Positions 33,585 to 43,614 of a stretch of DNA of 64,000 nucleotides are shown piece by piece (within the stretch, counting starts at the first letter, position 1; each line of letters opens with the position of its first letter). The stretch is from Fodinibacter luteus. GTDB lineage: Bacteria; Actinomycetota; Actinomycetes; Actinomycetales; Dermatophilaceae. Both the position numbers and the translations under genes were made by a program. A model generated the notes under the pieces. That model had not been told where the DNA came from, ran no database searches, and saw only the letters and a program-made list of their open reading frames with translations. The DNA is taken from positions 4,652 through 68,651 of the forward strand of contig NZ_BAABGM010000017.1 in assembly GCF_039541575.1 (NCBI RefSeq). Direction: 5' to 3'.

Positions 33585-35984
33585 GTGACGACAAGCAGCG
33601 GAGCACAAGATCTTGAGGACACCCTGTCCACGCCGACGTCCGACGAGGTGGCGGTGATGGACGCTTGGTGGCGTGCCAACAACTACCTGACCGTTGGCCA
33701 GATCTATCTGCTGGACAACCCACTCCTTCGCGAGCCGCTGTCGTCCGACCACATCAAGCCACGTCTGTTGGGGCACTGGGGTACCAGCCCCGGCCTCGCC
33801 TTCGTCTACGTCCACGCCTCCCGCCTGATCCAGCGGACCAGTCAGCAGGCCATCTATTTGGCCGGTCCGGGGCACGGTGGCCCGGCCCTGGTCGCGGCGG
33901 GCTACCTGGAGGGCAGCTACACCGAGACCTACCCGCAGGTGACGCAGGACGGGGTCGGGATGCGGCGGCTCTTCCGGCAGTTCTCGGCCCCCGGGGGCAT
34001 CCCAAGCCACGTGTCGGTCCCGACCCCGGGGTCGATCCACGAAGGCGGGGAACTCGGCTACGTGCTGGTGCACGCCTTCGGGGCGGTCATGGACAACCCG
34101 AACCTGCTCGCACTGGCGGTGGTGGGCGACGGGGAGGCCGAGACCGGCCCACTGGAGGGCTCATGGAAGGGGATCTCGTTCCTCAACCCGGAGCGGGACG
34201 GCGCCGTACTTCCCATCCTGCACCTCAATGGCGCCAAGATCGCCGGCCCGACGGTGCTTGCGCGAAAGGACCCCGCCGAGGTCCGCGCGCTGTTCGAAGG
34301 ACACGGCTACGACGTGCTGGAGGTGGAGGGCGAGGACCTGCCCGGCATGCACTACCGCTTTGCGGGCGCCCTTGCGCGTGCGTGGACCGCCATCCGCCGC
34401 ATCCAGGACGAGGCCCGAAGCGGCAGCTGGGACGGTTCCCGCCCGCGATGGCCGCTCATCGTGCTGCGCACGCCCAAGGGCTGGACCGGCCCCGACGTCG
34501 TCGACGGTGTACAGGTGGCGGGGACGTGGCGGGCCCATCAAGTGCCCCTGTCCGGGGTGAAGGGAGACGAGGCGCACCTGGGGCTGCTCGAGGACTGGAT
34601 GCGGTCCTACCGCCCCGAGGAGCTCTTCGACGAGACCGGCGCCCCGCGGGAGGTGGTCGCACGCGCGAACCCCGAGGGAGTCCTGCGGATGAGTGCAACC
34701 CCGCACGCAAACGGGGGCCTCCTCACCCGAGACCTGGAGCTTCCCGACCTCCGCTCGTACGCCGTGCCGGTCACGGCCCCCGGGTCGTCACGAGCCGAGT
34801 CCACCCGCAAGCTGGGCGAGATGATGCGGGACGTCTACGCCGCGAACGACGACCGGTTCCGGCTGTTCTGCCCCGACGAGACCAACAGCAACCGGCTCGG
34901 TGCCGTCTTCGAGGTCACCGACCGCGCGTTCGCCGAACGGACAACCCCCGACGATGTCTCACTGTCGCGCGACGGCCGGGTCATGGAAGTGCTCTCGGAG
35001 CACAACTGCCACGGTTGGCTCGAGGGCTACACGCTCACCGGGCGCCACGGATGGTTCGCCACCTACGAGGCGTTCGCCATGGTCAGCGCATCCCAGACCA
35101 TCCAGCACGGCAAGTGGCTCCAGGAGGCGGCGCACCTGCCGTGGCGGGCCAAGATCCCCAGCCTGAACATCCTGCTGACCTCAACCGCGTGGCGCAACGA
35201 CCACAACGGGTTCAGCCACCAGGGACCCGGGTTGATCCAGAACGTCATCACGCAACGCGGCAATGTCGGGCGGGTCTACTTCCCGCCGGACGCGAACTGC
35301 CTCCTGTCAGTGGCGGACCACTGCTTCCGATCACGCTCGTACGTCAACCTCGTGGTCATCGACAAGCAACCCCAGCTGCAGTGGCTCTCGATCGACGACG
35401 CGGTCGAGCACTGTGCCCGTGGTGCCGGGGTGTGGACATGGGCAGGGACCGACGACGGCGAGAGCGACCCGGACATCGTCCTGGCGTGCGCCGGTGACGT
35501 CGTCACGATGGAGACCGTCGCCGCCGCGCAGATCCTGCGGGAGCGTCTGCCGGCGCTGCGTACGCGTGTGGTCAACGTCGTCGACCTCATGGCGCTGCCA
35601 CGTCCCACGGACCACCCCCACGGCATGGAGGACACGCTGTTCCGGGAGCTCTTCACGGACCACGTTGACGTCGTGTTCGCCTTCCACGGCTACCCGGGAG
35701 CCATCCACCAGCTCGTCCACGGGCGCCCCGATGCGGACCGGTTCAGGGTACGTGGCTTCATCGAGGAAGGCACCACCACGACGCCCTTCGACATGGTCGT
35801 ACTGAACCGCGCTTCTCGCTTCCACCTCGTCATCGATGCCATCAACAACGCGCGCCGGACGCCGGCCGGGGCGGCCGAGCTCAAGACCTGGTGCCACCAG
35901 CGCCTGGCCGAGCACGAGGCTTACGTGGTGGAGCACCTCGAGGACATGCCAGATATCCGGGACTGGACCCTCAACGAAGGCTAG
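33585..35984 (+). CDS. xfp: Xylulose-5-phosphate/fructose-6-phosphate phosphoketolase
   Basis: This encodes 799 residues from GTG 33585, with GGAG nearby. That is the normal length for the family. Thiamine-diphosphate enzyme landmarks are RLLGHWGTSPGLAFVYVH (His64 region), YLAGPGHGGPA (92-101), the cofactor motif GDGEAETGPLE (181-191), and later SEHNCHGWLEGY and FHGYPGAIHQLVHGR. It cleaves xylulose-5-phosphate or fructose-6-phosphate to acetyl phosphate and an aldose phosphate. No acetate kinase gene is adjacent, so the acetyl phosphate must be used by chromosomal enzymes. The longer frame to 33486 lacks homology. Confidence 0.95.
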   Translation: MTTSSGAQDLEDTLSTPTSDEVAVMDAWWRANNYLTVGQIYLLDNPLLREPLSSDHIKPRLLGHWGTSPGLAFVYVHASRLIQRTSQQAIYLAGPGHGGPALVAAGYLEGSYTETYPQVTQDGVGMRRLFRQFSAPGGIPSHVSVPTPGSIHEGGELGYVLVHAFGAVMDNPNLLALAVVGDGEAETGPLEGSWKGISFLNPERDGAVLPILHLNGAKIAGPTVLARKDPAEVRALFEGHGYDVLEVEGEDLPGMHYRFAGALARAWTAIRRIQDEARSGSWDGSRPRWPLIVLRTPKGWTGPDVVDGVQVAGTWRAHQVPLSGVKGDEAHLGLLEDWMRSYRPEELFDETGAPREVVARANPEGVLRMSATPHANGGLLTRDLELPDLRSYAVPVTAPGSSRAESTRKLGEMMRDVYAANDDRFRLFCPDETNSNRLGAVFEVTDRAFAERTTPDDVSLSRDGRVMEVLSEHNCHGWLEGYTLTGRHGWFATYEAFAMVSASQTIQHGKWLQEAAHLPWRAKIPSLNILLTSTAWRNDHNGFSHQGPGLIQNVITQRGNVGRVYFPPDANCLLSVADHCFRSRSYVNLVVIDKQPQLQWLSIDDAVEHCARGAGVWTWAGTDDGESDPDIVLACAGDVVTMETVAAAQILRERLPALRTRVVNVVDLMALPRPTDHPHGMEDTLFRELFTDHVDVVFAFHGYPGAIHQLVHGRPDADRFRVRGFIEEGTTTTPFDMVVLNRASRFHLVIDAINNARRTPAGAAELKTWCHQRLAEHEAYVVEHLEDMPDIRDWTLNEG

Positions 35985-36189
35985 GTACCACGATGAACGT
36001 CCCGTTGGCTCGCGGAGTGCATATGGAGGGACCTGTCGACACCTTCGAGGTTTCGGTGCCTTGTCGTGTGGAGCCGGCACCCAGTCGCCGGGGCCCCGTC
36101 ATCCGGCCACCCGCGTCGGGTGGTGCCCTAGGGTTCGCCGACAAAGCATGCTGCAGGCGATGCTTTGCGCTCCCAGGGAGGGACAACCC

Positions 36190-38934
36190 GTGACCCCACC
36201 AACTCCGCCGGTCCCCGCCGTCGTCACGTCGCCCGACTCGACGGCCTGGCACACCCTCACCGTCGAGGAGGTGCTCCAGCGCGTCGACGTCGACCCGCAG
36301 CGCGGCCTGACGTCGGGCGAGGCTGAGGAGCGGTCCGCACGGTTCGGGCCGAACCGCTTCACCGCGGGGAAGTCCGAGACCCGGCTGCATGCGTTCCTGC
36401 GGCAGTACGCCGACCCGATGCAAGTGGTGCTCCTGGTTGCCGGAGTGGGCAGTCTCTACCCACTGAAGGAGTGGGGCACGGGCCTCCTCCTCCTCTCACT
36501 GACCGTGTTCAACGCGGTGCTCGGCCTGCGTCAGGAGGGCAAGGCCGCCGAAGCGGTGGCAGCCCTGCAGAAGATGATGATCGTCAAGGCTCGAGTCACC
36601 CGTGACGGGCAGCTGGCCCAGTTACCGGCAGAGGAGCTGGTGCCCGGCGACGTCATCGCGATCGAAGCCGGCGACATCGTCCCGGCCGACGGGCGGCTGC
36701 TCCACGCGGCGACGTTGGAGGTCGCCGAGTCCGCACTCACCGGTGAGAGCCTGCCCGTGTCAAAGGGGACGGCCGCGGTCGACCAGGTGGACACCCCATT
36801 GGGGGATCGGAACGACATGGTGTTCATGAACACCAACGTGACGCGGGGCTCCGGCGTGTTCGTGGTCGTCGCCACCGGGATGAACACCGAGGTCGGCCAC
36901 ATCTCGGGGATGCTGCAGTCGACGACCGAGTCCAAGACGCCGCTGACCCGACAGCTGGACCACCTCACCCGGCAGATCTTCCTGATCGCCGGGCTGGCAC
37001 TCCTGGTGTCGGTGGTCATCAACCTCGCCCGCGGGGAGACCTTCACGGCGATCTTCCACGCGGCGGTGGCCTTCGCCATCGGGGCCCTGCCCGAGAACAT
37101 GCCCGCGGTCGTCACGACGATCCTGGCCTACGGCACCCAGGCGTTGGCCAAGGTCGGCGCGATCATGAAGCGGCTCCAGTCGACGGAGACCCTGGGATCC
37201 ACCTCGGCGATCAACTCGGACAAGACCGGCACCCTCACCCTGAACGAGATGACTGCCGTGCAGATGGCCTTGGTCGGCCGGCGCTACGCGATCGAAGGAT
37301 CCGGGTACTCCACACAGGGCCGTATCACCCACGTCGGCGGTCAGGGCGAGATCCCCTTGGATCCCTTCCTCCTGCCGATGGTGTTGGCATCCGACGCCGT
37401 CCTGGGCGACGGTGGCCTAATCGGTGACCCCACCGAGGGTGCGCTCGTGGCACTGGCCGCGAAGGGTGGCGTGGACGCCGTCTCGACCCGTCAGGCCTAT
37501 CCTCGTGTGGCGCTTCTCCCGTTCGACGCCGCCTACAAGCTCATGGCCACGTTCCACGAGATGACCGACGAAGCGGGTGCACCGGTGGTGCGCTGCTACG
37601 TCAAGGGCGCCCCAGACGAACTGCTGGCGCGGGCAGCGACGGTGCACGACGCCGACGCAGGCGCCGTTCCCGCCGATGCCACCTTCCGCGAGCGTTACCT
37701 CGACGAGAACACCCGGATGGGGGCGGACGGCCTGCGGGTGCTGGCCACGGCACGGAAGGACTTCGACGCAGCGAACTTCGACCCCTCGGCCGACCTGCTG
37801 GCGCTGGTCGCGGACGGCCTGGAACTGATGGCACTGGTCGGGATCGTCGACCCGCCCCGGCCCACCGCCCGCGCCTCCATCGAGACCGCGACAGCCGCCG
37901 GCATCAGGGTGCGGATGATCACCGGCGACCACGCGGTGACCGCCGGGGCGATCGCGCGCCAGCTGGGCATCGACGGCACCGTCATGACCGGGGCGGAGTT
38001 CGGCGCCCTGGACGACGACGCCGTGCTCGCGCGGATCGACGACGTCGGGGTCATCGCCCGGGTCACCCCCGAGGACAAAGTGCGTCTCGTCGACCTGCTC
38101 AAACGGCAGGGTCAGATCGTGGCGATGACCGGTGACGGCGTCAACGACGCGCCAGCGCTGAAGAGGGCGGACATCGGCATCGCCATGGGGATCACCGGCA
38201 CCGAGGTCGCCAAGGACGCCGCGGTCATGGTGCTGACCGATGACAACTTCTCCACGATCGTCAAGGCGGTGGAACTGGGAAGGGGGCTCTACGACAACCT
38301 GGTCAAGTACGTTCGCTTCCAGATGGGCTGCCTCTTCGGCTTCATCGTGTCCTTCCTGGGCGCGGCCATCTTCAACCTCGCCGGTGGGATCCCGTTCCTG
38401 CCGCTGCAGACCCTGTGGATCAACTTCACCACCATGCTCTTCCAGGCGGTCGGTCTGGGTTACGGCGAGCCGGGTGCCGGGCTGATGGAGCGCCGACCGC
38501 GCGATCCCGAGGAACCGATCCTTCCGCGGCCCACCATGATGTGGCTCGTGAGCATCGGCCTGATCATGGGCGTCGCCACGCTCGCCGTCATCAGCTGGGC
38601 AGAGCAAGCCTTCGACCGTCCGGTGGCCCTGACCATGGGCGTGGTCACCTTCTCGCTGGCCAGTCTGCTGTTCTCCCTGGCCACGAGGGATGAGTCCCGC
38701 ACAGTGTTCACCCTCGACACGCTGGCCGACAAGACGTTGGTCCGGTCCACCGCCGCCTCGGTGACGGTCCTTGTCTTGACGACCGTGCTCGCACCCCTGC
38801 AGGCCTTCCTCGAGACGGTCGCCCTCGACACCGGGCAGTGGCTCGTCTGCCTCGGGGCGGCGCTGCCCGTCCTGATCGCCTCCGAGATCCGGGTCGTGGT
38901 GCGGCACAGGCGTGCTCCTACCCCCGCGCTGTGA
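36190..38934 (+). CDS. P-type cation-transporting ATPase (P2 type)
   Basis: This encodes 914 residues from GTG 36190, with AGGGAGG 8-15 nt upstream. The actuator motif is SALTGESLPV (TGES 184-187). The membrane ion-site region is GALPENMPAV (PENMP 301-305). The phosphorylated Asp344 is in INSDKTGTLT, and the hinge motif is MTGDGVNDAPALKRADIG. The overall layout is that of P2A/P2B pumps such as CtpF-type or PMR/SERCA-like calcium ATPases, but PENMP in place of PEGLP leaves the ion uncertain. It is 205 nt after the phosphoketolase gene and may be independently transcribed. Confidence 0.93.
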   Translation: MTPPTPPVPAVVTSPDSTAWHTLTVEEVLQRVDVDPQRGLTSGEAEERSARFGPNRFTAGKSETRLHAFLRQYADPMQVVLLVAGVGSLYPLKEWGTGLLLLSLTVFNAVLGLRQEGKAAEAVAALQKMMIVKARVTRDGQLAQLPAEELVPGDVIAIEAGDIVPADGRLLHAATLEVAESALTGESLPVSKGTAAVDQVDTPLGDRNDMVFMNTNVTRGSGVFVVVATGMNTEVGHISGMLQSTTESKTPLTRQLDHLTRQIFLIAGLALLVSVVINLARGETFTAIFHAAVAFAIGALPENMPAVVTTILAYGTQALAKVGAIMKRLQSTETLGSTSAINSDKTGTLTLNEMTAVQMALVGRRYAIEGSGYSTQGRITHVGGQGEIPLDPFLLPMVLASDAVLGDGGLIGDPTEGALVALAAKGGVDAVSTRQAYPRVALLPFDAAYKLMATFHEMTDEAGAPVVRCYVKGAPDELLARAATVHDADAGAVPADATFRERYLDENTRMGADGLRVLATARKDFDAANFDPSADLLALVADGLELMALVGIVDPPRPTARASIETATAAGIRVRMITGDHAVTAGAIARQLGIDGTVMTGAEFGALDDDAVLARIDDVGVIARVTPEDKVRLVDLLKRQGQIVAMTGDGVNDAPALKRADIGIAMGITGTEVAKDAAVMVLTDDNFSTIVKAVELGRGLYDNLVKYVRFQMGCLFGFIVSFLGAAIFNLAGGIPFLPLQTLWINFTTMLFQAVGLGYGEPGAGLMERRPRDPEEPILPRPTMMWLVSIGLIMGVATLAVISWAEQAFDRPVALTMGVVTFSLASLLFSLATRDESRTVFTLDTLADKTLVRSTAASVTVLVLTTVLAPLQAFLETVALDTGQWLVCLGAALPVLIASEIRVVVRHRRAPTPAL

Positions 38935-39315
38935 CCGACCTGGACGTGGGCGTCCCTTGCGTTCACGTCCCGTAGGTGCGCCTGCTGTCGTTCGAGCGCG
39001 GAAGGACTCTGGGACGCCCAGATGCTTCTCGCTTCCTCAGGAGCGGCGCGTGGCGGCGTGGTCCAAGGCCGTGCCATCCCGGCGCCGCTAAGGATCACGA
39101 CATCCCACGACTTGACCCCCGCGAGCTGCAGTGCCGCCATGACCGACATCGTCCTGGTGGCAGGTGCGGTTGACAAATCCCATGGAGCAGGCACCAACTG
39201 GGCGTGCCGTCGGGTGCGAGTTCCGAGGCTAGGGAAGGGTCGGTCGCACCGCCTCGGTGCCGTAGGGCAACGTCATCCAGGCGTCTCCGCACGCCGATCG
39301 TATGACGAGTCGGCA
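38935..39315. other. Gene-free stretch between ATPase and excisionase-like gene
   Basis: This stretch of about 380 nt lies between convergent genes. No supported gene, repeat or hairpin strong enough to name was found. Confidence 0.35.
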
Positions 39316-39510
39316 TCAGTGCCAGACGGTCGGTATGCGCACCATCATGCGGTCGACGTCGTCCGGGTCGACCCTGATGACCCGGGGACCGCTGCGGTAG
39401 GCGGGCAGGTCCCCATGCGCGACTCTTCTGCGTAGGGTGCGGATGCTCAGCCCGGTGCGCTGTGCGGCTGAGGACAGGGACTCGAACTCTCGGTGGACTT
39501 TCGTGGTCAT
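39316..39510 (-). CDS. Excisionase-like helix-turn-helix protein
   Basis: This encodes 64 residues from ATG 39510, with a strong Shine-Dalgarno (AGGAGG) 5-10 nt upstream. The sequence LSSAAQRTGLSIRTLRRRVA then GDLPAYRSGPRVIRVDPDDV is a MerR/Xis-type winged HTH. It lies 111 nt downstream of the relaxase gene on the same strand. It may direct excision of the element with the integrase at 56875, or regulate relaxase expression. The longer frame to 39582 has no second Shine-Dalgarno. Confidence 0.8.
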   Translation of the reverse strand: MTTKVHREFESLSSAAQRTGLSIRTLRRRVAHGDLPAYRSGPRVIRVDPDDVDRMMVRIPTVWH

Positions 39511-39621
39511 GTCTACCTCCTGCAGTCCTAAAGCCCGCTGAGTGGCGTCTGTGGACACGTGTCGGGAGATCCGCTGGTCCACGACTTGCGCAGTCAGAGG
39601 ACGAAGCGAGCGTGTGGTGGG

Positions 39622-42600
39622 TCATCGCGACATGCCCGGTCCTCGGGGTTGGGGACGGTGGACCGGGCTGTTGCGCCGGGCCTGGGTGGCGCGGTCGTGT
39701 GGGTCGCGGCTGTCCTCGAGGCGGGCGTCCGGCTCCGGGACCGTCGCTGGCGCCTGAGGTACCGACCAGGTGGGCGGCTCGGGCGCGTCAGGGTCCGTTG
39801 GGTCGGGCAGGTGGCGTTGGATGCGCCACCAGAGGGCTGATGCGGCGTGGTCGTCGGGCAGGGGCACCCCGGGATTGGTGGCGGTGTGGATCAAAGCATG
39901 TGCGTCGACGCCGGTCGCGGAGAGCTCGGCGAGGTGTTCGGCCAGGTGCGGGGTGTAGTCGTCGCGCCGGGTGGCGGGGACCAGGGTGTGGATGAGCCTG
40001 GTCCAGTCTGCGACGGTGGCGGTGCCTCTGCTGCGGAGGCGGGTGTCGAGCTCGTGCTGCCAAAGGTGCTGGGCTTTGGCGGGTTGTGTCGGGCCGGTGG
40101 GTCGGTGGTCACTGTTCGGGACGGCGTTGGCGGCTCGCCAGACAGCGAGATCTCCGAGCAGGTTGGGGTCGGGCAGTGATCGACCCGGGGCCCACCAGGT
40201 CGGAGTGTTCGGCGTGTCGGTGGCTTGCTGGCGTACCTGGGCGGCGAGGGTGGTGACCAGGTCGGACCGGGCGGTCAGGTACGTGCCCCAGTGCGGGTCG
40301 CTCTGGAGGGGCTCGGGTATGCCGGGGAGCCAGGGGAGTGGTCCCGTATCCGCCGTGTTGGGGTCGGGCAGGCGCCAGTCGAGCACGGCGGCGCGGTCGT
40401 CGGCGGTGTCCAGCTCTCGGGCGCTGGCCGCGGCCTTGATGGCCATCAGCGGGTCGGCGCCGTCGGCGGCGAGCAGGATGAGGTGGGCGCGCAGGGTTGG
40501 CCAGGCGGGGTCGTCGGCGATGTTCGGCAGGAGTCGGTCGGCGCCGGTCTCGATGTGGGCGAGGGCGGTGGTGCCGAGGTGGTGTTCGGCGGCGACGTGG
40601 ATGGCGTCGAGGTAGCGGGCGGTCGCGGCGCCGAGCCGCAGCGTGGGGGAGGCCTGAGTACGGGCGGTGGTGGTGGCCGAGACGGGTGCGTCGTCGCGGG
40701 CCAGGATGCCTTCGAGGATGTCGGTCGCGGTTCGCGGGTGAACGTTGTCCGGCTGCAGGATCGCGTGCGGGTCGCCGTCGCCGACGACCTGGAGGTAGAG
40801 GTGGTTGGCGGCGGAGCCGCGGGTCAGCATCGTGTAAAGCTGCTGGCGGGTCTCCTCGCCGGTGGCCAGTCCGTGGACGGTGTCCACGGAGATGCCCTGG
40901 GCGCCGTGGATGGTACTCGCGTACCCGAGCTCGGTTGATCCGCGCACGTAGTCGGCGGGGAGGGTCACCGACTTGCCAGCGCGTTGGTGGTGCACGGAGA
41001 GGGACCCGTCGTGGTGGACGTTCTGGACGGTCCACCGGTCGCCGTTCTTGACACAGTCGTTCACACCCAGCCGGAGCCGGCGGTCGTTGGATCGGGTGAC
41101 GATGGTGTCACCGCCATACGCCGTGTTGCCGTCTGCCAGGGGCGCCCCTGGCCCGGGATCTCTCCCGGCGAGGCGGTGGTCTTGCGCTTGGCTGTTGAGC
41201 TGTGAGACGAGGTCGCGGGTGGGGGCGAGCATCAGCGCGTCGAGGCCTTGTTGACGGTCGGTGGCCCAGGCGGTGAACACGTTTGTGGTGATGGTGGCGA
41301 GGTCGCCGACGTGGACCCGGTCGTGGTCGAGGTAGAACCCGAGCGCTTCGGTGCGCCCTTCGCGCAGGGCGAGGGAGGCGGTGCCTTCGACGGGGTCGGT
41401 GAACCGCATCAGCTCGTGAAGGTGCAGGGCGCCGTGGGTAGCGGCGATGTCGCGTAGGACGCCGCCGGCGCCGATCGCGGCGAGTTGTTGGGTGTCGCCG
41501 ATGAGGCGGACCTGCCCGCCGCGGGCGGTGACGAACTGGACGGCGGTGTCCAGGGTGAGGGTGTCGGCCATCCCGGCCTCGTCGATGACCACCAACGTGC
41601 GTGGCCCCACTGCTTGAGCCCAGTCGGGGAGGTCGTCGTGGGCGAGGGACCAGGTGAGCTTGGCGAGGGTGTCGGTGGTGGCGCCGGTCTGCTCGCGCAG
41701 GACGGCTGCGGCGGCGGCGGAGGGTGCGAGCCCGAGGACGGTGCCGCCGTCCTCGACCCACGACGCGGCCAGCGCCCGCATGGCGGTGGTCTTCCCGGTC
41801 CCGGCGGGGGCGATGGCGAGCTGGAGCCGGTGACCGGAGGTGGCCATGCCGGTGACGAGGGCGGTTTGTCCGGGGTTGAGGGTGCTCCCGTTGGCGGCCT
41901 GCTCGAGCAGGGCCAGGTCGACCGCGTCCGGGCTGGCGCGGTGTCCGTCGGCGAGGCCGGCGGTGTGCACGAGCCGCTGCTCCGCGGCGAGGATGTCCTG
42001 GCTGGTGTAGACCGCGGATCCGGCGATCTCGTACACGCTGGACCCATCCTGGCGACGCAGCTCCGGCGGTTCCTCAACGCCGTCCCCACGGGGGGTCAGA
42101 CGCACGGAGGCAATGGTCAGGGTGTGGTCGGTGACCAGGTCCACGACCTGCTCGACCTGGGCGGCGGGCAGGTTCGCGGCGCGGACCTGACGGTGGGCTT
42201 CGCCGCGTACGTGCCAGACCTGCCAGGTGGAGCAGCGGGCCGCGATCTCGTCGCGGACACGCGTGGCGGTGTCCCGCACCCATGCTGCATCGACCGTGGC
42301 AGCGGGCGCTGCGTGGCCTCGCGCGGCGGACAGGGCCGACGTGATCATGTCGGTGACCCCGTGGGGGCCGCCAAGGACCTCTTCCGCCTGCTCGCGCCAG
42401 GCGGCGCGTTGCTCGCTCAGGGTGCGGGGTTCGTGTTTGGCCTCTCGGGTCTCCAGGGTGGCCTGTTGGGCGAGCTGGATGGCCTCGACCACGCTGGGTG
42501 GGCGGCCGTGGTCGCTCTGGAAGGTGGTGGCCAGCTCGCCGCGGCGGGCCTGGATCGCGGCGCGGCGGGTGGACCAGCGCTGGTTCAGGGCAGGGTCGAC

Positions 42601-43614
42601 CCCGACGACCTCACGGATCGGGCGTTTCCCGGGTTCGGTGCCGGGCCGCTGCGCGAAGGTCAGTCCGAGCCGGGTGCGCAGGTGCTTCTCCAGGGCGGTG
42701 TTGTAGGTCTCTGACGCGGTGACCTTGGCCTTGAACAGGATCCGCCCGTCGATGGCCAGCCACTTCCCGGACAAGGTTTGCACTTTGTTCGCGACCGCGA
42801 CGTGGGTGTGCAGGTCGGGGTCCCCGGCGCGGGAGTCGCGGTGGGTGAACGCGGCCGCGACCAGCCCGGTCACGTCCACCTGACGCACCCCGTTGGTGCC
42901 CTCACGGGTGTACAGGGCGTGCTTGTCGATGAAGGCCAACGCGTCGGTGACGGCGTCGTGGTGGGCGATCTCGATCTGCGCCGCGACCTCCGGTGGGGCG
43001 ATCGCCCACAACGTGCTGACCGACTTCACCGGGGAGAACGTCAGGTCGAACCCGCCCACCGCGCTCGTGCGCGGCCTTGACAGCCTCGCGACCGCCCCGG
43101 ACAGCTCCCGGGCATCCCGGGGGTCGCGGCCGTGCTCGGCACGGAAGAACTCGGCGGCGACCTGGGAGCGGATCCGGGCCCGATCGGCAGCAGCGACGGG
43201 GTAGTCGCGGGGGTGCCCCAGGGAGGCCGCGTGGTCCTCGATGCGCTTCGCGACCTGCACCTGGAACGCCGTCGCCCCGGACGTGTAGACCTTGTACGGC
43301 ACCCCCAGCCGTCGCGCGGCACGGTTGTCCCTCTCGGTCAGGCCGGGCCCCGCCAGGGACTCCTCGCGCAGCTCGGCCAGGGGGTGCAGCCCGAACCCGA
43401 ACAGCAGCCGCATCTGCTGCGCGGTGACCTCGTCCCCGACCGCCAGGCCGTCGATCCCGGCCATCCCGGACCCCACCCACCGCCCCGGAGTTTCACCCCG
43501 CTCGGAGTAGTAGGTCGCCAGCGTGGTGCGGGGCCTGCCGGCGCGGTCGTGAGCGGCCACCTGCCGCGTCAGGTACGTGTAGCCGGTCCCGGCGGTGAGC
43601 TTGTGCAAAGACAT
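39622..43614 (-). CDS. MobF-family conjugative relaxase with helicase domain
   Basis: This encodes 1330 residues from ATG 43614; AGGGAAG lies 7 nt upstream of this ATG, better spaced than the in-frame ATG at 43620. The N-terminus LHKLTAGTGYTYLTRQ carries the candidate catalytic Tyr residues (about 12 and 14). The relaxase His triad is FTHRDSRAGDPDLHTHVAVA (His near 258, 269, 271). The helicase part has Walker A APAGTGKTTAM (about 602-612) and Walker B LVVIDEAGM (about 674-682). A long Pro-rich C-terminus follows. It would nick at oriT and unwind the transferred strand. It is the only transfer gene seen in the element. Confidence 0.92.
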   Translation of the reverse strand: MSLHKLTAGTGYTYLTRQVAAHDRAGRPRTTLATYYSERGETPGRWVGSGMAGIDGLAVGDEVTAQQMRLLFGFGLHPLAELREESLAGPGLTERDNRAARRLGVPYKVYTSGATAFQVQVAKRIEDHAASLGHPRDYPVAAADRARIRSQVAAEFFRAEHGRDPRDARELSGAVARLSRPRTSAVGGFDLTFSPVKSVSTLWAIAPPEVAAQIEIAHHDAVTDALAFIDKHALYTREGTNGVRQVDVTGLVAAAFTHRDSRAGDPDLHTHVAVANKVQTLSGKWLAIDGRILFKAKVTASETYNTALEKHLRTRLGLTFAQRPGTEPGKRPIREVVGVDPALNQRWSTRRAAIQARRGELATTFQSDHGRPPSVVEAIQLAQQATLETREAKHEPRTLSEQRAAWREQAEEVLGGPHGVTDMITSALSAARGHAAPAATVDAAWVRDTATRVRDEIAARCSTWQVWHVRGEAHRQVRAANLPAAQVEQVVDLVTDHTLTIASVRLTPRGDGVEEPPELRRQDGSSVYEIAGSAVYTSQDILAAEQRLVHTAGLADGHRASPDAVDLALLEQAANGSTLNPGQTALVTGMATSGHRLQLAIAPAGTGKTTAMRALAASWVEDGGTVLGLAPSAAAAAVLREQTGATTDTLAKLTWSLAHDDLPDWAQAVGPRTLVVIDEAGMADTLTLDTAVQFVTARGGQVRLIGDTQQLAAIGAGGVLRDIAATHGALHLHELMRFTDPVEGTASLALREGRTEALGFYLDHDRVHVGDLATITTNVFTAWATDRQQGLDALMLAPTRDLVSQLNSQAQDHRLAGRDPGPGAPLADGNTAYGGDTIVTRSNDRRLRLGVNDCVKNGDRWTVQNVHHDGSLSVHHQRAGKSVTLPADYVRGSTELGYASTIHGAQGISVDTVHGLATGEETRQQLYTMLTRGSAANHLYLQVVGDGDPHAILQPDNVHPRTATDILEGILARDDAPVSATTTARTQASPTLRLGAATARYLDAIHVAAEHHLGTTALAHIETGADRLLPNIADDPAWPTLRAHLILLAADGADPLMAIKAAASARELDTADDRAAVLDWRLPDPNTADTGPLPWLPGIPEPLQSDPHWGTYLTARSDLVTTLAAQVRQQATDTPNTPTWWAPGRSLPDPNLLGDLAVWRAANAVPNSDHRPTGPTQPAKAQHLWQHELDTRLRSRGTATVADWTRLIHTLVPATRRDDYTPHLAEHLAELSATGVDAHALIHTATNPGVPLPDDHAASALWWRIQRHLPDPTDPDAPEPPTWSVPQAPATVPEPDARLEDSRDPHDRATQARRNSPVHRPQPRGPGMSR

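Noticed and set aside
35836..36189. N-terminal extension of the P-type ATPase into the phosphoketolase gene
   Set aside because: The extra 118 residues are antigenic-looking shadow sequence; GTG 36190 has an excellent Shine-Dalgarno.
40225..40938. Several 200-plus-codon plus-strand frames inside the relaxase gene
   Set aside because: All are Gly/Arg/Val-rich antisense shadows of the relaxase, whose motifs fix the true frame.
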